A stretch of DNA of 64,000 nt from assembly GCA_947311845.1 (NCBI GenBank), contig CAMZMU010000041.1, forward strand, positions 115,851,373 through 115,915,372, read 5' to 3'. The stretch comes from Poa pratensis. Taxonomy: Eukaryota; Streptophyta; Magnoliopsida; Poales; Poaceae. Both the position numbers and the translations under genes were made by a program. Positions 46,378 to 58,895 of this stretch are shown here, piece by piece. Numbering within the stretch: position 1 is the stretch's first letter; every line of letters starts with the position of its first letter. The notes under the pieces are model-generated. The model searched no databases. It worked only from the letters and a program-made list of their open reading frames with translations, and was not told the DNA's origin.

Positions 46378-49300
46378 TGATTGCGTGGATCACACGTTCG
46401 TTGGGAGACCCCAAGAGGAAGGTATGATGCAGTATAGAAGCAGTTTTCGCTCATATGAAACCAAGTTTTAATCGAACCAGTAGGAGCATGAAATCACTTC
46501 GGAAAGTTGTCAGCGGCGCGCTGACGTGGAATCTGCACACAACACAATCAAACTACTTTGCCCCAACGAAACAGTGAGGTTGTCAATCTCACCGGCTTGC
46601 TGAAAACAAATGATTAAACGTATGGTGTGGAAAACAGTAGTAAATTGCAGAGAATGAAAAGGAACAGTGTTTGTAGTTGGTTGTATTATCAGTGTAAAAG
46701 AATGGACCGGGGTCCACAGTTCACTAGTGGTGTCTCTCCATCTTATATTTACTAATTGGAGGCACCAATGGAGCCACCACGTTAATCCTGGAAGACTAAT
46801 CAAAATTATCCATCCGATCGTATAATTAGTTATTATCAACCGTCGGATCAAGTGTCTCTCACGGAAGCGCACGCACCATGTCTCTTCAACTAATCCTTAC
46901 GCGAGATTGCCGAAAGAAATATCTCCCTTGCATCGCTTATCGCGTCGCCGTGATATCCTAGGGCATCAATCCAAACGAACCTGACAATCTCTCCCAGTCT
47001 TATTCCTCTCCTGCCCATGAAGGCTGATGCAAACCACGCCCGACGATCTTCTCGCGCACCGGTACATGTACCCAGCTTGGCGGCGTGATGTGCCTCTACG
47101 TGAATCAATCATGTGGCCATGAAGACCTATGATCAGCACATGTCGGGAGACTGCAAGATTTACAGTGGCCGGCCGGCCGGCGGCAGCAGAGCAGCTAGCG
47201 TTCCCTGATTCGTATGGTTGGCCGGCTGCAGGAGAGCAAGGTTCCGGGATTCATCAATCCCTCGCATCGTAAGTTCCCTGGACACCTAGCCGGATCTCCC
47301 TTCAATTAGCATATCTATGAAATCACGTATCTGTACCATGCACGTCAATCACCCTTAGCAGGTCAGCAGATTATATATGCTAATAATGGCTACCTCGCTC
47401 CGATCCTTACTGCGGCAGCGTCAGGTAAATATGCATACCACATGCCCACTGTCCTCTATGTACTGCAGTGTAAACACGGTTGAGCTGATCAATCTATGCG
47501 CCGGTACGTGTAAATATATATCTATATTCAATTACATCAGCTATATTTGGAGCAGAGAAGGAGCCAAAACGACAGCAACTCGAATCAGATCAGGCGTCTG
47601 ACATTGTGGTGACTGCTGAGGCTGCAAATTAAGTGCTGGCCTGCGGCGTCTTGGTCTCAACTCCGATCGATCTGGCATTAGGGACATATATGGGTATGCA
47701 ATGCGCTTGCTCTCATCTCATCTTTCCGATCAGTCCGGCCGGCCGGGAGCTTCTCCACCACCCCTGATTGATTCCCTCACCAATTGTATAGTCTGGATAT
47801 GGTATAATCTGGATGTTTAAGTTCCTTGCATGGATTGATATAGGGATCTTGGTCATCCGGTGATTGATTCTGCATACTCCCTCCTTAGGCCTGGTCTTAT
47901 TCAATTCTGGTGTCATGTAGATGATTTTTGTGAATTATTGTCATGTATAGATTAGACTCAGCAATTTTTCTGTACGTATTCTAGCCAGCTATGGCCTTTA
48001 TGATTTATTTCTGGGGAACTCTATGATTTAAATTCTGTAATCCAAGTGCAAAATCATAGGTTTCCTTTTGGTGACATAGATTCAAAGTGGCTTATGTATA
48101 AGATGCTATCTGCAATTACTTATCCTTGCAAGAAAATCTTATATATTATTTTGTACTAATTAAGTAACAATAGCTTATGTTTTCTGCAGTTTTTCTTTTC
48201 CTGAAGATGATGTATGCATATCTGCATCTCTGCAAGTGATTTTCCTGAATTGTGACACTCAGAGGTAAGTAATTCGAGTCTGATTTGTAAAATTATATTT
48301 TTCTGATATGGAACGTATGATTTTAGATATAAACCGAATATTTTCAATTTAAGATTTACAGGTTCAATCCTTAATGCATTTTCGTACTACATTCATTATC
48401 ATTTTTTTCAGTTGATGTGAATGCTGAAGAACCTTAAATATGATTGATTGGAAACTCACACTGATAAATAACCAAGAAGGCCATATGTGACAATATTTTC
48501 TTTGTAGTAAGGTAAGGAATCAGGATCTGCTGCACTCATTTTCTTTGTGACAATATATGGATATTTGCCTTATGTTATCATGTTAAAAATGTTCGAAGCA
48601 GCATTGTACATGCCTGCGTATTTGGCTTTAATCTATCTGATGCAGCATTTCATTTTTTAACCAAAGCTTGAGTGCTTTGGTGTGGAACTTCTGGTGTTAG
48701 CCCAATCATCATCCCCACCCCTTTGTAACCGCATCATTACGATGCCGGAATCGCTGTAACTCTCCCTCCTTTCTTTCTATTGCAAGTAACACGCAAAGCT
48801 TTTGCGTGTTCGCAAAAAAAAAAAAAACCTCTGGCGTATGTAATTTCAATGTTTTGCTTGAAGGTTCTACGCGCAGTCAGGCACTCAAGCTTGGGCGCTT
48901 GGCCAATTAGTCACCTCTGGCGTTAAGCTTCTTCTCTGGTCTCAGTTCAGTATCATCCTGACGATCAACTCGCAATGCCTTCAGTTCTGCACATCAAGTC
49001 ACGTCCAACCTCGAAGAGTGAGGTCGCTGGCCGCTTCTGCCAGAGGAACATAATCAAATCTATTTCGTTCATCCATCTTGCATGTTATTCTAAAAGAATT
49101 TTATCCTTAATTGGCAATGAAATTGAACCGCATCTACTGAGTATCCATTGACGTGCTGCTATCCGATGGTAGCTGTTGACTTTTTTTTGTCTTAAATGCA
49201 TGAGTATTTTTTCTTGCAGATTTCAGTAATTAAGGGACAAACATATCTAAGCTATGCATGGCTTAGATTTACGTTCTTCACTAATATAACCCCGACTACG

Positions 49301-51632
49301 GTCAGTACTTACTTCTACATTAGGATGGAGAGCTGCTATGTGAAATCTGCTTAGTGTACATACCGTTTTGTTTAAATCTTGCCTTTGGTTAAGTAGGCTA
49401 AAGCCTACTTATCATTCGGTACTGCATGATATTTCCCACTGAACCGCTACTGGCTACAGCCTCTTTGATTAAATCATTTTTAATGTTTTTTGTAGGATTG
49501 TAATCCTTAAAGATATTCTAAGTAGGTTCTTCGATTAGTAGGATTGCAAAACATCGAAATTTGTCCTTGGAGTTAATTTTCACTACATTTTATATGAGTT
49601 TCAATGGCATGAGACTGTAACGTTATCCGGCGAAACAAAATTTACTGACAATATATGACGTTTTAACTTAGTGTTGACCCAGTTTGTTCCTGTAAATGAT
49701 CTGGGTGACATGAATATAATAAAGCAGGACAACCATTCGCCCATGACAATTTGAGAATAGCATCACATTTGTAGGACACTTGGTGGATGTCAATACTAAG
49801 CAAGTAGAAGAGCCCAATAAGGATTTGGAAAGATTTTCTCATGTTCAATAATATAATGTTCATGTATATAGAAATACTACATCTACAGCTACGGTTCCAG
49901 TAATCTTCTGACGAATGATCGACGAATTGAAGCTCTGGACCACACGGTCACAATACCAGCAGGAACAGCTCCGGGAATGGGCTGCAAACTGTCAGGGTTG
50001 GTCTCATGTACTATATGGCTTTCTTTTCTTTCACTCTTTTTTATTATATCTTTACCTGGCCAGGCTGTAAAGTTGGCTGTAAATTTGTAAACCTAACTAA
50101 TTAATTATTTAAGAAGATATAAGGTAGACAGTCCTCGAAGCTTTTCCTTAAAAAAACTCATACAGCACGATATTAGTGTAGTGGGAATCTAACTTTTTAT
50201 GAAACAACTATGGTGATATGGTTTAATGTTTATACAGTTTAGAGCATGTACACGTGCATTTAAATATTTATTATCCTTTATGAAGAATAGCTGAGACATA
50301 CGTGAATTTTCTCAAATTATGGAACTTGCGTGGATAAGTAAAATCTAAAATACAAAACTTAGAACTGGGATTCAAATTAGAAGTTATGTTAAATGAATTT
50401 GTTGAAAGTCAATATTACGAAAATAGCCCGTGCGGATGCACGGGTTGACGACTAGTAAAAGATAACTAATATGTTTGGTGAACAAATTACGGCTGGACAA
50501 TTGATAAAATATTTAGCGCATAACAATGCATATATATGACATGATGATTACTATGATATTCATGTGGACATTACGACAAAATACATAGACCGTTATTCCA
50601 ACAGCGTCTATGACTAATAATCCACCGCCAGGTTGTCATACCGAGTTCCCCGTTGGTATTAAGTTGCAAGCAACGGATAATTGCATTAAGTAATGTGCGT
50701 AAAGTAAACAAATGCATTAGACCTACCGACGTACCCTTAAGCTAAGTATCGGTTATTTTATCCCTAGTGGCAACAGTACATCCACAATCTTAGAAGTTAT
50801 TGTCACTCTCCCAGATTACCGGAGGCATGAACCCACTATCTAGCATAAATACTCACTCTTGGAGTTACAAGCATCTACTAGTAACGGAAAGCATGCAAGA
50901 TCATAAATAACATATAAGATAGATTGATAATCAACTTGACATAGTATTCAATATTCATCGGATCCCAGCAAACACAACATGTAGCATTACAATAAGATGA
51001 TCTTGATTATGATAGGCAGCTCACAAGATCTAAACATGATAGCATAAAGTGGAGAGACAACCATCTAGCTACTGCCATGGACCCGTAGTCCAAGGATGAA
51101 CTACTCACGCATCACTCCGGAGGCAGGCATGGTGATGTAGAGCCCTCCGGTGATGATTCCCTTCTCTGGCAAGGTGCCAGGAAGAGCTTCTGAACCCTCC
51201 CGTGCTAGGGTTGACGGCGGCGGCGTCTCTGGAACTTTTCGTGGATAATGGCTCGGGTATTTAGGGTTTTCGCGTCGGGAAGAATAAATAGGCGAAAGGG
51301 CAGCGGCTGCGGAGTCACGAGGGCCCCACACCACCCCACGGCGCGGCAGGGGGGGCCGCGCGGCCCTCCTCCGTCTCTCCTCTGGACTCCGTCTTCGTGT
51401 TGGAAAAATAGGAGGTTCTGTCCAAGTTTCGTCCAATTCCGAGAATATTTCCAGGCTAGCTTTTCTGTAATACAGAAACAGCAGAAAACAGGAACTGACA
51501 CCGTGGCATCTTGTTAATAGGTTAGTCACAGAAAATGCATAAAAATGCTATGAAGTGTATATAAAACATCTAACAATTGGTATAATATCAACATGGAACA
51601 TCAGAAATTATAGATACGTTTGAGACGTATCA
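46378..51632 (-). mobile_element. Solo LTR with nested Helitron
   Basis: Plus-strand ends TGATTGCGTGGATCAC at 46378 and GAGACGTATCA at 51632. Target duplication GGCGG at 46373-46377 and 51633-51637. Without the Helitron it is about 1.54 kb, the size of the related solo LTR at 33800-35357. It interrupts the coiled-coil ORF of the host element. Confidence 0.92.
46741..50455 (+). mobile_element. Helitron, 3.7 kb
   Basis: The 5' end is A|TCTTATATTTACTAATTGG at 46741. At the 3' end a perfect 7-bp stem (CCCGTGC, loop GGAT, GCACGGG) is followed by TTGACGA and CTAG at 50452-50455, then T. It is inserted between A and T of the LTR; removing it rejoins LTR sequence collinear with 33800-35357. It has no Rep/helicase coding. 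46900-47640 may hold captured fragments that I could not identify. An A-tract near 48818-48831 may mark an older retroposed piece. Confidence 0.88.
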
Positions 51633-52783
51633 GGCGGCGCGCGCTTCAGCCGCTCAGGGGGCCGAAGCGGCCCGGGAAGGAGACGCTGCCAGGAGACTTG
51701 CGGCAATTGTGCGCGTGAGAAGGCCTTCCAGGAGTGGGCTGACTCGGAGCGACATAGGCTCCTCGACCTGGATGCGGCGCTAGCCGTTCGCGAGGAGATA
51801 GTGACCGCCGCCGAAGCTGCTAGAGTCAAAGCGCAGGAGGAGGGAGCATCCTTGGCAGAGGCTCTTGCGCTCCGTGAAGGGGACGTGTCCATTCGAGAGC
51901 GAGAGTTAGAAAGAACTGTACTGGACCTAAGCACCGAACGGGCCCGACTGGAGCTTCTTCAGGAGGGGGTCGCTGCCAGGGAGGCCTCTCATGAGGAAAA
52001 CTTTGCGAAAGCTCGAGTCTTCCTTCAGAAGAGACATGAGGATTTCGCGAAGGAGGCCCATGAGCGGACTGAGGAGAGAATCAGAACCGCGCGCGAGGAG
52101 TACATGCGCGAGTGTAGCGCCGACCTCAAGGCGCATGGGAAGGATTTTGCCAAGAAACGTCGGGCTTTCGCCAAGAAGATCGAAGACTTTGAGGGGAAGA
52201 ATCGCGACCTTCGCATCTCTCTTGAAGAGGCCATCGAGGCGAGGAACGCCGCTAAGGCAGAACTGTTCTTACTGCAGGCCCAGGTGGACCCTCTGACAGC
52301 TGCGATCCAGGAGGCTCAGGAGGAGGCGAACCATGCGCACATGCTTCGGGATGAGCGTGGGAAGATGTTCCGCGCGCTCGCCACGCGGGCTCACTCTGCA
52401 GCCTCTCGCCTTGGTGCGGCAAGGCCGGATCTCCCCGGTGCGGAGAGCGACGCCTCTTACCTTCACTTCTTCACACGGCTTGTCGAGGAGCTTGAAAATC
52501 CACCAAGGAGATGTACGACCTCGTGTCCGAAGAATGCCGTGACCTAATTGATGCGGCTATTACTCGTGTCTTCTGCAATCTTGCGTGTGTCGATCCTTCT
52601 TTTAACTTCGAGGATGTACTGAAGCATGTGCCCAGCGATCAATCCGAGGAGCTCTTGGAGAAAGTGAGGGGGCACGTGCTGGCCCTTATATCAATGTTCA
52701 AGCGGAAGGTGCTAGCATCGGCTGACGAAGGGGAGGAGGAGGACGATACGGAGGACTCCACGGCCAGTGGTTCTTCTTCTTAG

Positions 52784-53262
52784 TTCCCTATAATGCCCGA
52801 AAAGACATTTCCGTGAATTCCAGATGCTCCTTTTCTTTTGATTAGAAATGGTAAGACTTATGCTGTACTGGGAACTTGTTTCTTTGAATCATGGCTTTTG
52901 CACCGTTTTGTCCATTTTGATATGTTCTACGTCATCAGGGCCCAGCCCCCGAGCGTTGCCGACACTAACACTGGTACACTGGGCGAATGCCCAGCAAGGC
53001 CAGAGGGTGTCGTGCCTCGTGGGGCGGGGAGGACTCCTGAGGTTTGGCACCCAAGAGTTCCCTTAAGACGTTCAAACAACTCATGGAGTTCAGGGGATAA
53101 AGCCGCAATGCCTTAAGAAGGATACTTGCTTTTGTGGGGTGGAGACCCTGAGGAGCGATTTCAGCTTGTAGAGCCTCTTGAGGTTTGTGGAGAGAGCGTC
53201 AGACTGCGCCTCGCGAGCCCTTGACTCCCTGGGGTTCTGCTCCGTTCCTTTGTAGGATTCCA
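52784..53262. other. Host gypsy segment left of the CACTA element
   Basis: Sequence after the stop of the coiled-coil ORF. No intact ORF with a domain. Confidence 0.4.
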
Positions 53263-53650
53263 CACTAGTACAGAACGACACATCGGATACCACTCTATGG
53301 AAACGGCAGGTGTTAGGCGACGGAGAATCGCGCTTTCCGCGCGGCCGGTGCGTACAAACCTGACCAGGCCCGCCTACATTGGCAACGGACTCTTTCAATC
53401 TCCGTCACCTATTATATTGGCAACGGTTAATAAAATCGTCCGTTTCCAATATTTGCCTCTATGGTAACGGATAGAAATTTCCAACCGTTGAAAATGTTGA
53501 TACGTGGAGGCTAGCGAATGGGCAGATGGGGAGGTGGGCGGAGCAGACCGCGAGTATAAATGGCGAGAGGTACCAGGCAACGGTCTCTTTGAAGCCCCAG
53601 TCCATCGCCTATAGTTATTCAAACTTCGCCAGATCCCTCCGTCCAAATCC

Positions 53651-54279
53651 ATGGCGAGAGGTACCAGCAGCGGTCGCGGCCGTGGACGAGGGCGAGGCCG
53701 TGGTAGGGGGCGCAGCGGCAATGCATGCCGTCGGTGTCACCTCACCGTCCTCTGAAGACATGTCCCCGGCGAGAGGTACCATCAGCGGTCGCGGCCGTGG
53801 ACGTGGGCGCGGCCGTGGACGAGGGCGCGGCCGTGGTAGAGGGCGCAGCCGCACCACGCCGTCGGTGTCGCCTCACCGTCCTCTGAAGACATGTCCCCGG
53901 AGCTGCGCGGCTTCGAGTTCTTGGTTATCCTGTACAAGGGCATCGAGAGCCGCCTGAGGCTCCCGAGGGCGTTCGCAGAGAAGCTCCAAGGCATGGTGGC
54001 AGCTACCATGCATCTGAAGATGGAGGACTGCGAGAACGGCAGCTGGGCGGTGAAGACGGCCGTGAGTGCCGGGGGGAATTTGTACTCGGCCAGGGATGGA
54101 AGTCATTCGCCCAAGCGTACAAGCTTGAGCAGGGTCACTTTTTGTGCTTCGAGTTCGACGACGACAACGGGTTCTTCATCAAGATCTTCGACGGTACCTT
54201 ATGCCGGAGGGACGCACTCATGTACAGCGACGACGAGCCTGAGTCCTCATCAGCAGCTGCTAGTAGTAGCATTAGCTAG
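53651..54279 (+). pseudogene. B3-domain protein gene captured in CACTA
   Basis: Starts MARGTSSGRGRG and runs into an Arg-Gly-rich stretch that is tandemly duplicated at DNA level (about 53651-53770 and 53770-53895, each beginning GCGAGAGGTACCA). A B3 DNA-binding domain follows: FEFLVILYKGIESRLRLPRA, EKLQG, ENGSWAVKTAV, then in another frame GQGWKSFAQAYKLEQGH and LCFEFDDDNGFFIKIFDG, ending with an acidic/Ser tail and TAG at 54277. The frame change coincides with a run of six G at 54072-54077; a stop also lies between the two RG repeats. B3 domains bind DNA in plant transcription factors (REM-type here by length). It is probably a transduplicated copy that has lost coding ability by small indels. 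Confidence 0.8.
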
Positions 54280-54509
54280 TAGTAGCATATATGTAATCGT
54301 TTACTTCATTATCAAGTCCGTATGTAGTAGCACTAGCTGCTAAGTGGTCTCTCGTGGTGTAAAATCAATGGAAACGGTTATATAAAATGTCCGTTGCCAT
54401 GTGGCGCTTATATATACTGCCGGCTCGGTCTCATTATCACTCTCTCACTTGCCTCTCTTCAACCCTAGCCGCCGCACACTGTGGCTTTCAACTCTCCTCA
54501 CTCTCTCTA

Positions 54510-54955
54510 ATGGCTTCCTCTGTCGGCGCTTCTAGATCGGCCATCGCGGCCGCGGCTCTAGCCGCCGCGGCAGCACCGTTCTAGCGGCAGCTCTTCGTGA
54601 GGGGAAGGTCGATCTGGAGGCGCCATGCGTTGCTAATGATGCGGCAGCACCACCATCTGACGCCTCCTCCTCCGGTGATGCCCGGCTTCTTCTGAGCCAG
54701 GCCGATGTGGAGGAGGTCATTCATGAGGTGGTGGTGCAGCACCTCCGGCGGATCTACCAGCAGAAACCTATCTGGAGGAGGAAGTGGCCGATCTGGAGGT
54801 GGTGGAGGATCTGTAGGTGGTGTCTGATCTGGAGAAGGAGGAGGAGGTGGATGCCGACGAAGGAGAAGGAGGAGGAGGTGATTGCGTCGCAGCGCGCTGG
54901 TAGCATCTCAGCGCATCTGGCAGAGGCCTGCACCTCCTCTCCCGCCGGGTGAAAG
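54510..54955 (+). pseudogene. Unidentified gene fragment in CACTA
   Basis: From an ATG at 54510 comes an Ala-rich start (MASSVGASRSAIAAAALAA). A stop follows; another frame continues with LSQADVEEVIHEVVVQHLRR. The remainder is GGAGGAGG-repetitive. It looks like a third host fragment, probably the 5' end of a gene; not identified. Confidence 0.4.
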
Positions 54956-55117
54956 GTATAAATCTTTCTGTGACCGGCTGTGATGCCGATGAACTAGGTT
55001 CTACGTATGAGCATTTCATATTCCTAGTGCAAATTCACAATACATGTTCTGATAATTACAAACACTTATTGTTAAAGCACCAACTGTACAAACTAGTTAA
55101 ACACCCACATCCAAAGC

Positions 55118-55784
55118 CTATTGCAATTCACCTAGAGCATTCTTGCACCTATGGCAGAGCATTTCCTGCCATGTTGGACGTAGCCTGTCCTTCAAGGTTA
55201 GGATCTTGTGATACAACTCGTAGGTCACGTACCCATCTATTGCTGCGTAGTCGAGGTTAACTTTGTGCAGCGGCATCACTCCCAAAAATCGTGCTGGTTG
55301 GATGGGAACTCCTTCTTCATGTTGGCGTATGATTTGTCGATGAGGTTGCCGCTAGATCACCCATTCCGTCCCTCTCATCTCTACCTTGATTTTGTATACG
55401 AGTTGGATGTCCACGTAGTACTCGGTGGAATGTGGAAGCCGGCAGAAGAAAGCACCTTGCTGTCATTGGTGATGTCCACGCTTGCGAAGGTGATATTCTT
55501 GCGTTCAAAGAATTTGCCCAACTCTGGACAATTCTTCTTGGACTTGCACCAGTGGAACACGAGGACATGCTGGCGCATGGCGACTTGCAGGACAGACATG
55601 TGCCGACGATTACGGGTGTACTCGATGTCAAGGCGATGAACCGATGCTTCTCCTCTGCTAGCCATTCCTCGTACTTGTCGAGGATCCGCTCCACGGTATG
55701 CTCCTCGTTCGTGTACACCACCTCCAGAACGGTGCCGTGGGTACGGACGGTAGTTGTCTCTGTTGTTCTGTTGCGGTCGTCCAT
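55118..55784 (-). pseudogene. DEDDy 3'-5' exonuclease (WRN-exonuclease-like) gene captured in CACTA
   Basis: ATG at 55784 (MDDRNRTTETTTVRTHG), then EEHTVERILDKYEEWLAEE and, in a second frame, LDIEYTRNRRHMSVLQVAMR with the DxE of exonuclease motif I, VFHWCKSKKNCPELGKFF, FASVDITNDSKVLSSAGFH and GMGDLAA in a further frame. NLDYAAIDGYVTYELY, giving the motif III Tyr-x3-Asp, lies near the end, and the stop is at 55118-55120. The order and spacing are those of the compact plant WRN-exonuclease-like proteins (about 220 residues). At least two frameshifts (near 55640 and 55400) break the frame. The whole coding region, from start to stop, is present on the strand opposite to the B3 copy. Confidence 0.8.
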
Positions 55785-56645
55785 GGCGGGTGGGGGATTG
55801 GGGTGGAACGAGGAAGAAGAGAAGGAAGGAATGCGAACTGTCTGCCACGAACAGAGCAGTTCCTGGATATTTGCCGTCGATCTTAGCAGTTTCTCGAAAA
55901 TGGCAACCGAACAAAGCAGTTGCTGGAAAATAGCCACCGGTTTTTTATATCCAGATGTATTTTGTACATTTCGCTAATCTTTTTTTTTCTTCTTTCATGC
56001 AGGAGTTTATTTCGGCAACACTGCATAAAAGTACCAATGAACCATTCTGAGAACCAAAAACCTTAAGGCAAGGAAATTCGTGGATACTGGTCTCGGAGTG
56101 GGTACATCGACGACCGAGAGCTCATAGAAGGTGACTCCAAGTCAAAGATGGAACGCTGGCTTAATTAAGCCAACCTTCCATCTTGTTAGGTTAGTTGCTT
56201 ATAGGTTTAGAGTTCATGATTGTAGTCAAAGTGTAATAGGTGATATTACATTATGCCAATGGTGATAGATATGATTGTAGTCAAATTGTAAAAAACGGTG
56301 ATATTATTGTATACCAATGTAATGATGGCATTTGTTCTATGTTATGAATTGAATAACGTTTTAGTGCATTGTGCAATCAGCCTTTCATGTATTATGGCAT
56401 ATAACCGAAATATGAGAAAAGCTCAGTGCAAACGGGTAGATGGAAAACTCTGTATCCGATGTAGGAAAACTAAAGCAACGGAGGTCTGCGCAAACCGTTG
56501 CCAAATGGAGAGCTCATCGGAAAGGTTTTTGGCCTCTGTTACCGATGAAGGCCTTCACATCAGTGACAGAGGCGGGGACACAGACCCTTTCTCCGTTGCC
56601 GAAGGGGTTTTTGGCCCGTTTCCGATGTGTCATTCTGTACTAGTG

Positions 56646-57406
56646 CCAGCGCCCTGTTCTGTGACAGAAACAAGACAACAAGAGTTGTGACGATGCACGC
56701 TTGCAGGTTCGCACCTAGTGATTCACGAGGAAGTTTTAGCATCAAGGACCTTGGAAGGTGGCGTGTACAAGGGCGTCCCCCCGAATCCACACATGGTTTA
56801 CTTGGATTTTTCGGAGTGCTGAGACTGACTCGAGCACAGACACCGTGCCCAGCCCCACTCGTGTAACGCTCAGGGGAGAAGTTAGCGTGCACCAAAGGTT
56901 GGCTTACCGAGAGGTAAGGGTATGTTCGGCGCGAAGCGCTTAGGTTTTCTTGCTGAATGAATAGGTTCATTACATAACATGCCTCTGTGGGCAGGAATAC
57001 CTCATGAGGAGGAGTCTCATTGAGGCTGTAGTGGCGCGTGGCACCCTCAAGAAATAAAATAGCCACCGTGCAAGCACGGGGTCACACTCGAAGTGTGTTG
57101 GAGTCTTCTTCAGCCCAGGATGAACACGGGTAAGGTGTCGATGGAGAATGTCTTGACCGGAAGACGCAAAAAGGTGTTGCGGTGAGCGTGTCACCGCTTT
57201 GCTGGAGGGAGCCGCGCCAGTCCTCCTACTGGGGAGGCTGGGTTCTGCCACTCGCGAGGGTAGCCCCCGAGCGCTGGCGGCTAGGTCAACCTCTTGGCGA
57301 TGGCCAGCTCTTGGAGGAGGGGAGGGAAGGCTCTTTTTCTGCGCTGGCGTGAAGGTGCTCCGGAGCCAGGAGCGCTTTGGAAGAAGCCCTCTTGGCGGGT
57401 GGTGCC
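56646..57406. other. Host gypsy segment between CACTA and LTR element
   Basis: Continues the host element after the CACTA insertion (CCA duplication) up to the GTGCC duplication at 57402-57406. No intact ORF with a recognised domain. Confidence 0.4.
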
Positions 57407-58895
57407 TGATAACCCACAAGTATAGGGGATCGCGTGTAGCCTTTTCGATAAGTAAGAGTGTCGAACCCAACGAGGAGCTAAAGGTAGGATAAGTATTCTC
57501 TCAAGTTCTATCAACCACTGATACAACTCTACGCACACTAAACGTTTGCATTATCTAGGAAATAAAACTACGGTAGCAATACGGGTATGAGAGATAGTTT
57601 TGCAAGATAATAAATACAAGAAAGTAAATGTTAGTGCTGCAGCAATAAAGTACACTAAGTAACCATATACTAACAGTACCATGAGTGTGGAAAAGTGGTG
57701 GTAATTGTGGTGGCTTTGTCCAAGATTAATTAGTGAAGACATCTAGTTCATTGTCTTTGATGCAGTTTTCAATGTGGGAGAGGCTAAATATACATGCACT
57801 CCACTACTTGGGATTACAAGTACTATATGATTGGATTGTTAGCAAACATCCGTAAATACTAACAATGCATTAAGGTTTCCCCAACCATAGCCTTAAGTTT
57901 ATGGTCCTCTTACTCCCATACATGCAACTAACCGGTTTGAGCCCTCAGGTTTCTGTCACTCCGGCAGGAACTACCCCTTCCTTTGCACATACTACTAACC
58001 CTATGGTGTTGATCCATGCGCGCACAAGTATAATGGACACCAAAGGACAGTACCATATCAACATACAACTCTAATGAACCATAGACATTCAACAAAGCAA
58101 TCGAAAGACAAATAAACTACATAAACATGACATAGATCATAGGATAAATATTATAGCATCAAACACCATGTTTACATAGGACGGTACAGAGGTTTGTGGG
58201 AGGATGAACCACTGAATACAAGGAGGAGTTGGTGATGGAGATGGCGGTGAAGACGGCGGAGAGGGCAGCGAGAGGCGCAGGGCGGCGCCGGCACCGGCGG
58301 TGGCGCAGGGGGCTCCTCCTGCGCCGCCGGTTCCATGGGGGAGCACCGCCCCTTACCCCTTCCTTCATGGCTTGGGAGCCCTCCCCCATGGAGATGGGAT
58401 CCATGGGGGAGGCAAAAACGTGGCTTTGGTGGCTGGAAATTCGTGGGTGGAGGAGTCCTCCACGAGTTAGGTTTCCTCCCTTTATATATCTTCTCGGATT
58501 TCCGTCACCCCCTTTTAGGGTTCCACCAAAACGGGCCTCCAGGCCGCGTCCGAACTCCGATTGGGCTGATCTCGGGCTTAAAATCTTCGTATGGAAAATT
58601 GTGACAACTTTGTCAGCCAGGTCTCCATTGACGTCATCTTCGAGGGTCAAACTGGCAAACTTCGTAAAAAGTTCTCAGACAGATTTCAGGAAAGTCCCAA
58701 TTCGACTCCAACAAGGTTTCCTCTTGTATTCTTGATAATTTCTACACATCAAAGAGTAAAACAAGAACATTGTGCACTTTTGCAACTATTAGTAGGTTAG
58801 TCCAAATAAATAATAAACTTAATATAAAACAAGTGCTAAAAGCATAAAAATGGCATGAAACAATCAAAAATTATAGATACGTTTTGGACGTATCA
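57407..58895 (-). repeat. 3' LTR (minus) of the 6.0-kb element
   Basis: 1489 bp, full-length version of the LTR. Confidence 0.9.

Larger units (their letters stand above)
44875..52783 (+). pseudogene. Antisense ORF of gypsy host (putative gypsy-type transposon/coiled-coil protein), interrupted
   Basis: Pieces of one plus-strand ORF: 44875-45013 (start ERAGAAHGRSRG, Ser-rich), about 45850-46377 (including AQAWRQFEAV) and 51633-52783. The last is a long coiled coil rich in Glu/Ala/Arg (SIRERELERTVLDLSTERAR, AKKIEDFEGKNRDLRISLEE) ending with DLIDAAITRVFC, an acidic tail and a stop at 52783. This resembles the non-polyprotein ORF labelled putative gypsy-type transposon domain protein in grasses. 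Two solo LTRs interrupt it, the conserved N-terminal domain is missing around the first, and frameshifts occur near 51700 and 52490. Its strand is opposite to the protease region at 63.4-64 kb. Confidence 0.6.
53263..56645. mobile_element. CACTA (En/Spm) element carrying host-like genes
   Basis: Terminal inverted repeats CACTAGTACAGAACGACACA at 53263 and its near-complement ending at 56645 (one mismatch in the first 25 bases). Target duplication CCA at 53260-53262 and 56646-56648. Subterminal repeats of GGCAACGG / CCGTTGCC type occur at both ends (for example near 53384, 53416, 53577 and 56495, 56594), the probable transposase binding sites. It is 3383 bp without any transposase coding. Instead it holds a B3-domain gene copy (plus), a Glu/Trp-rich fragment and a 3'-5' exonuclease gene copy (minus). 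Confidence 0.93.

Noticed and set aside
48780..48840. A-tract as end of a retroposon inside the Helitron
   Set aside because: No matching target duplication could be found on the other side.
46425..51632. Placing the solo LTR left end at 46425
   Set aside because: The LTR at 33800-35357 continues about 47 bp further; using 46378 gives a perfect GGCGG duplication.
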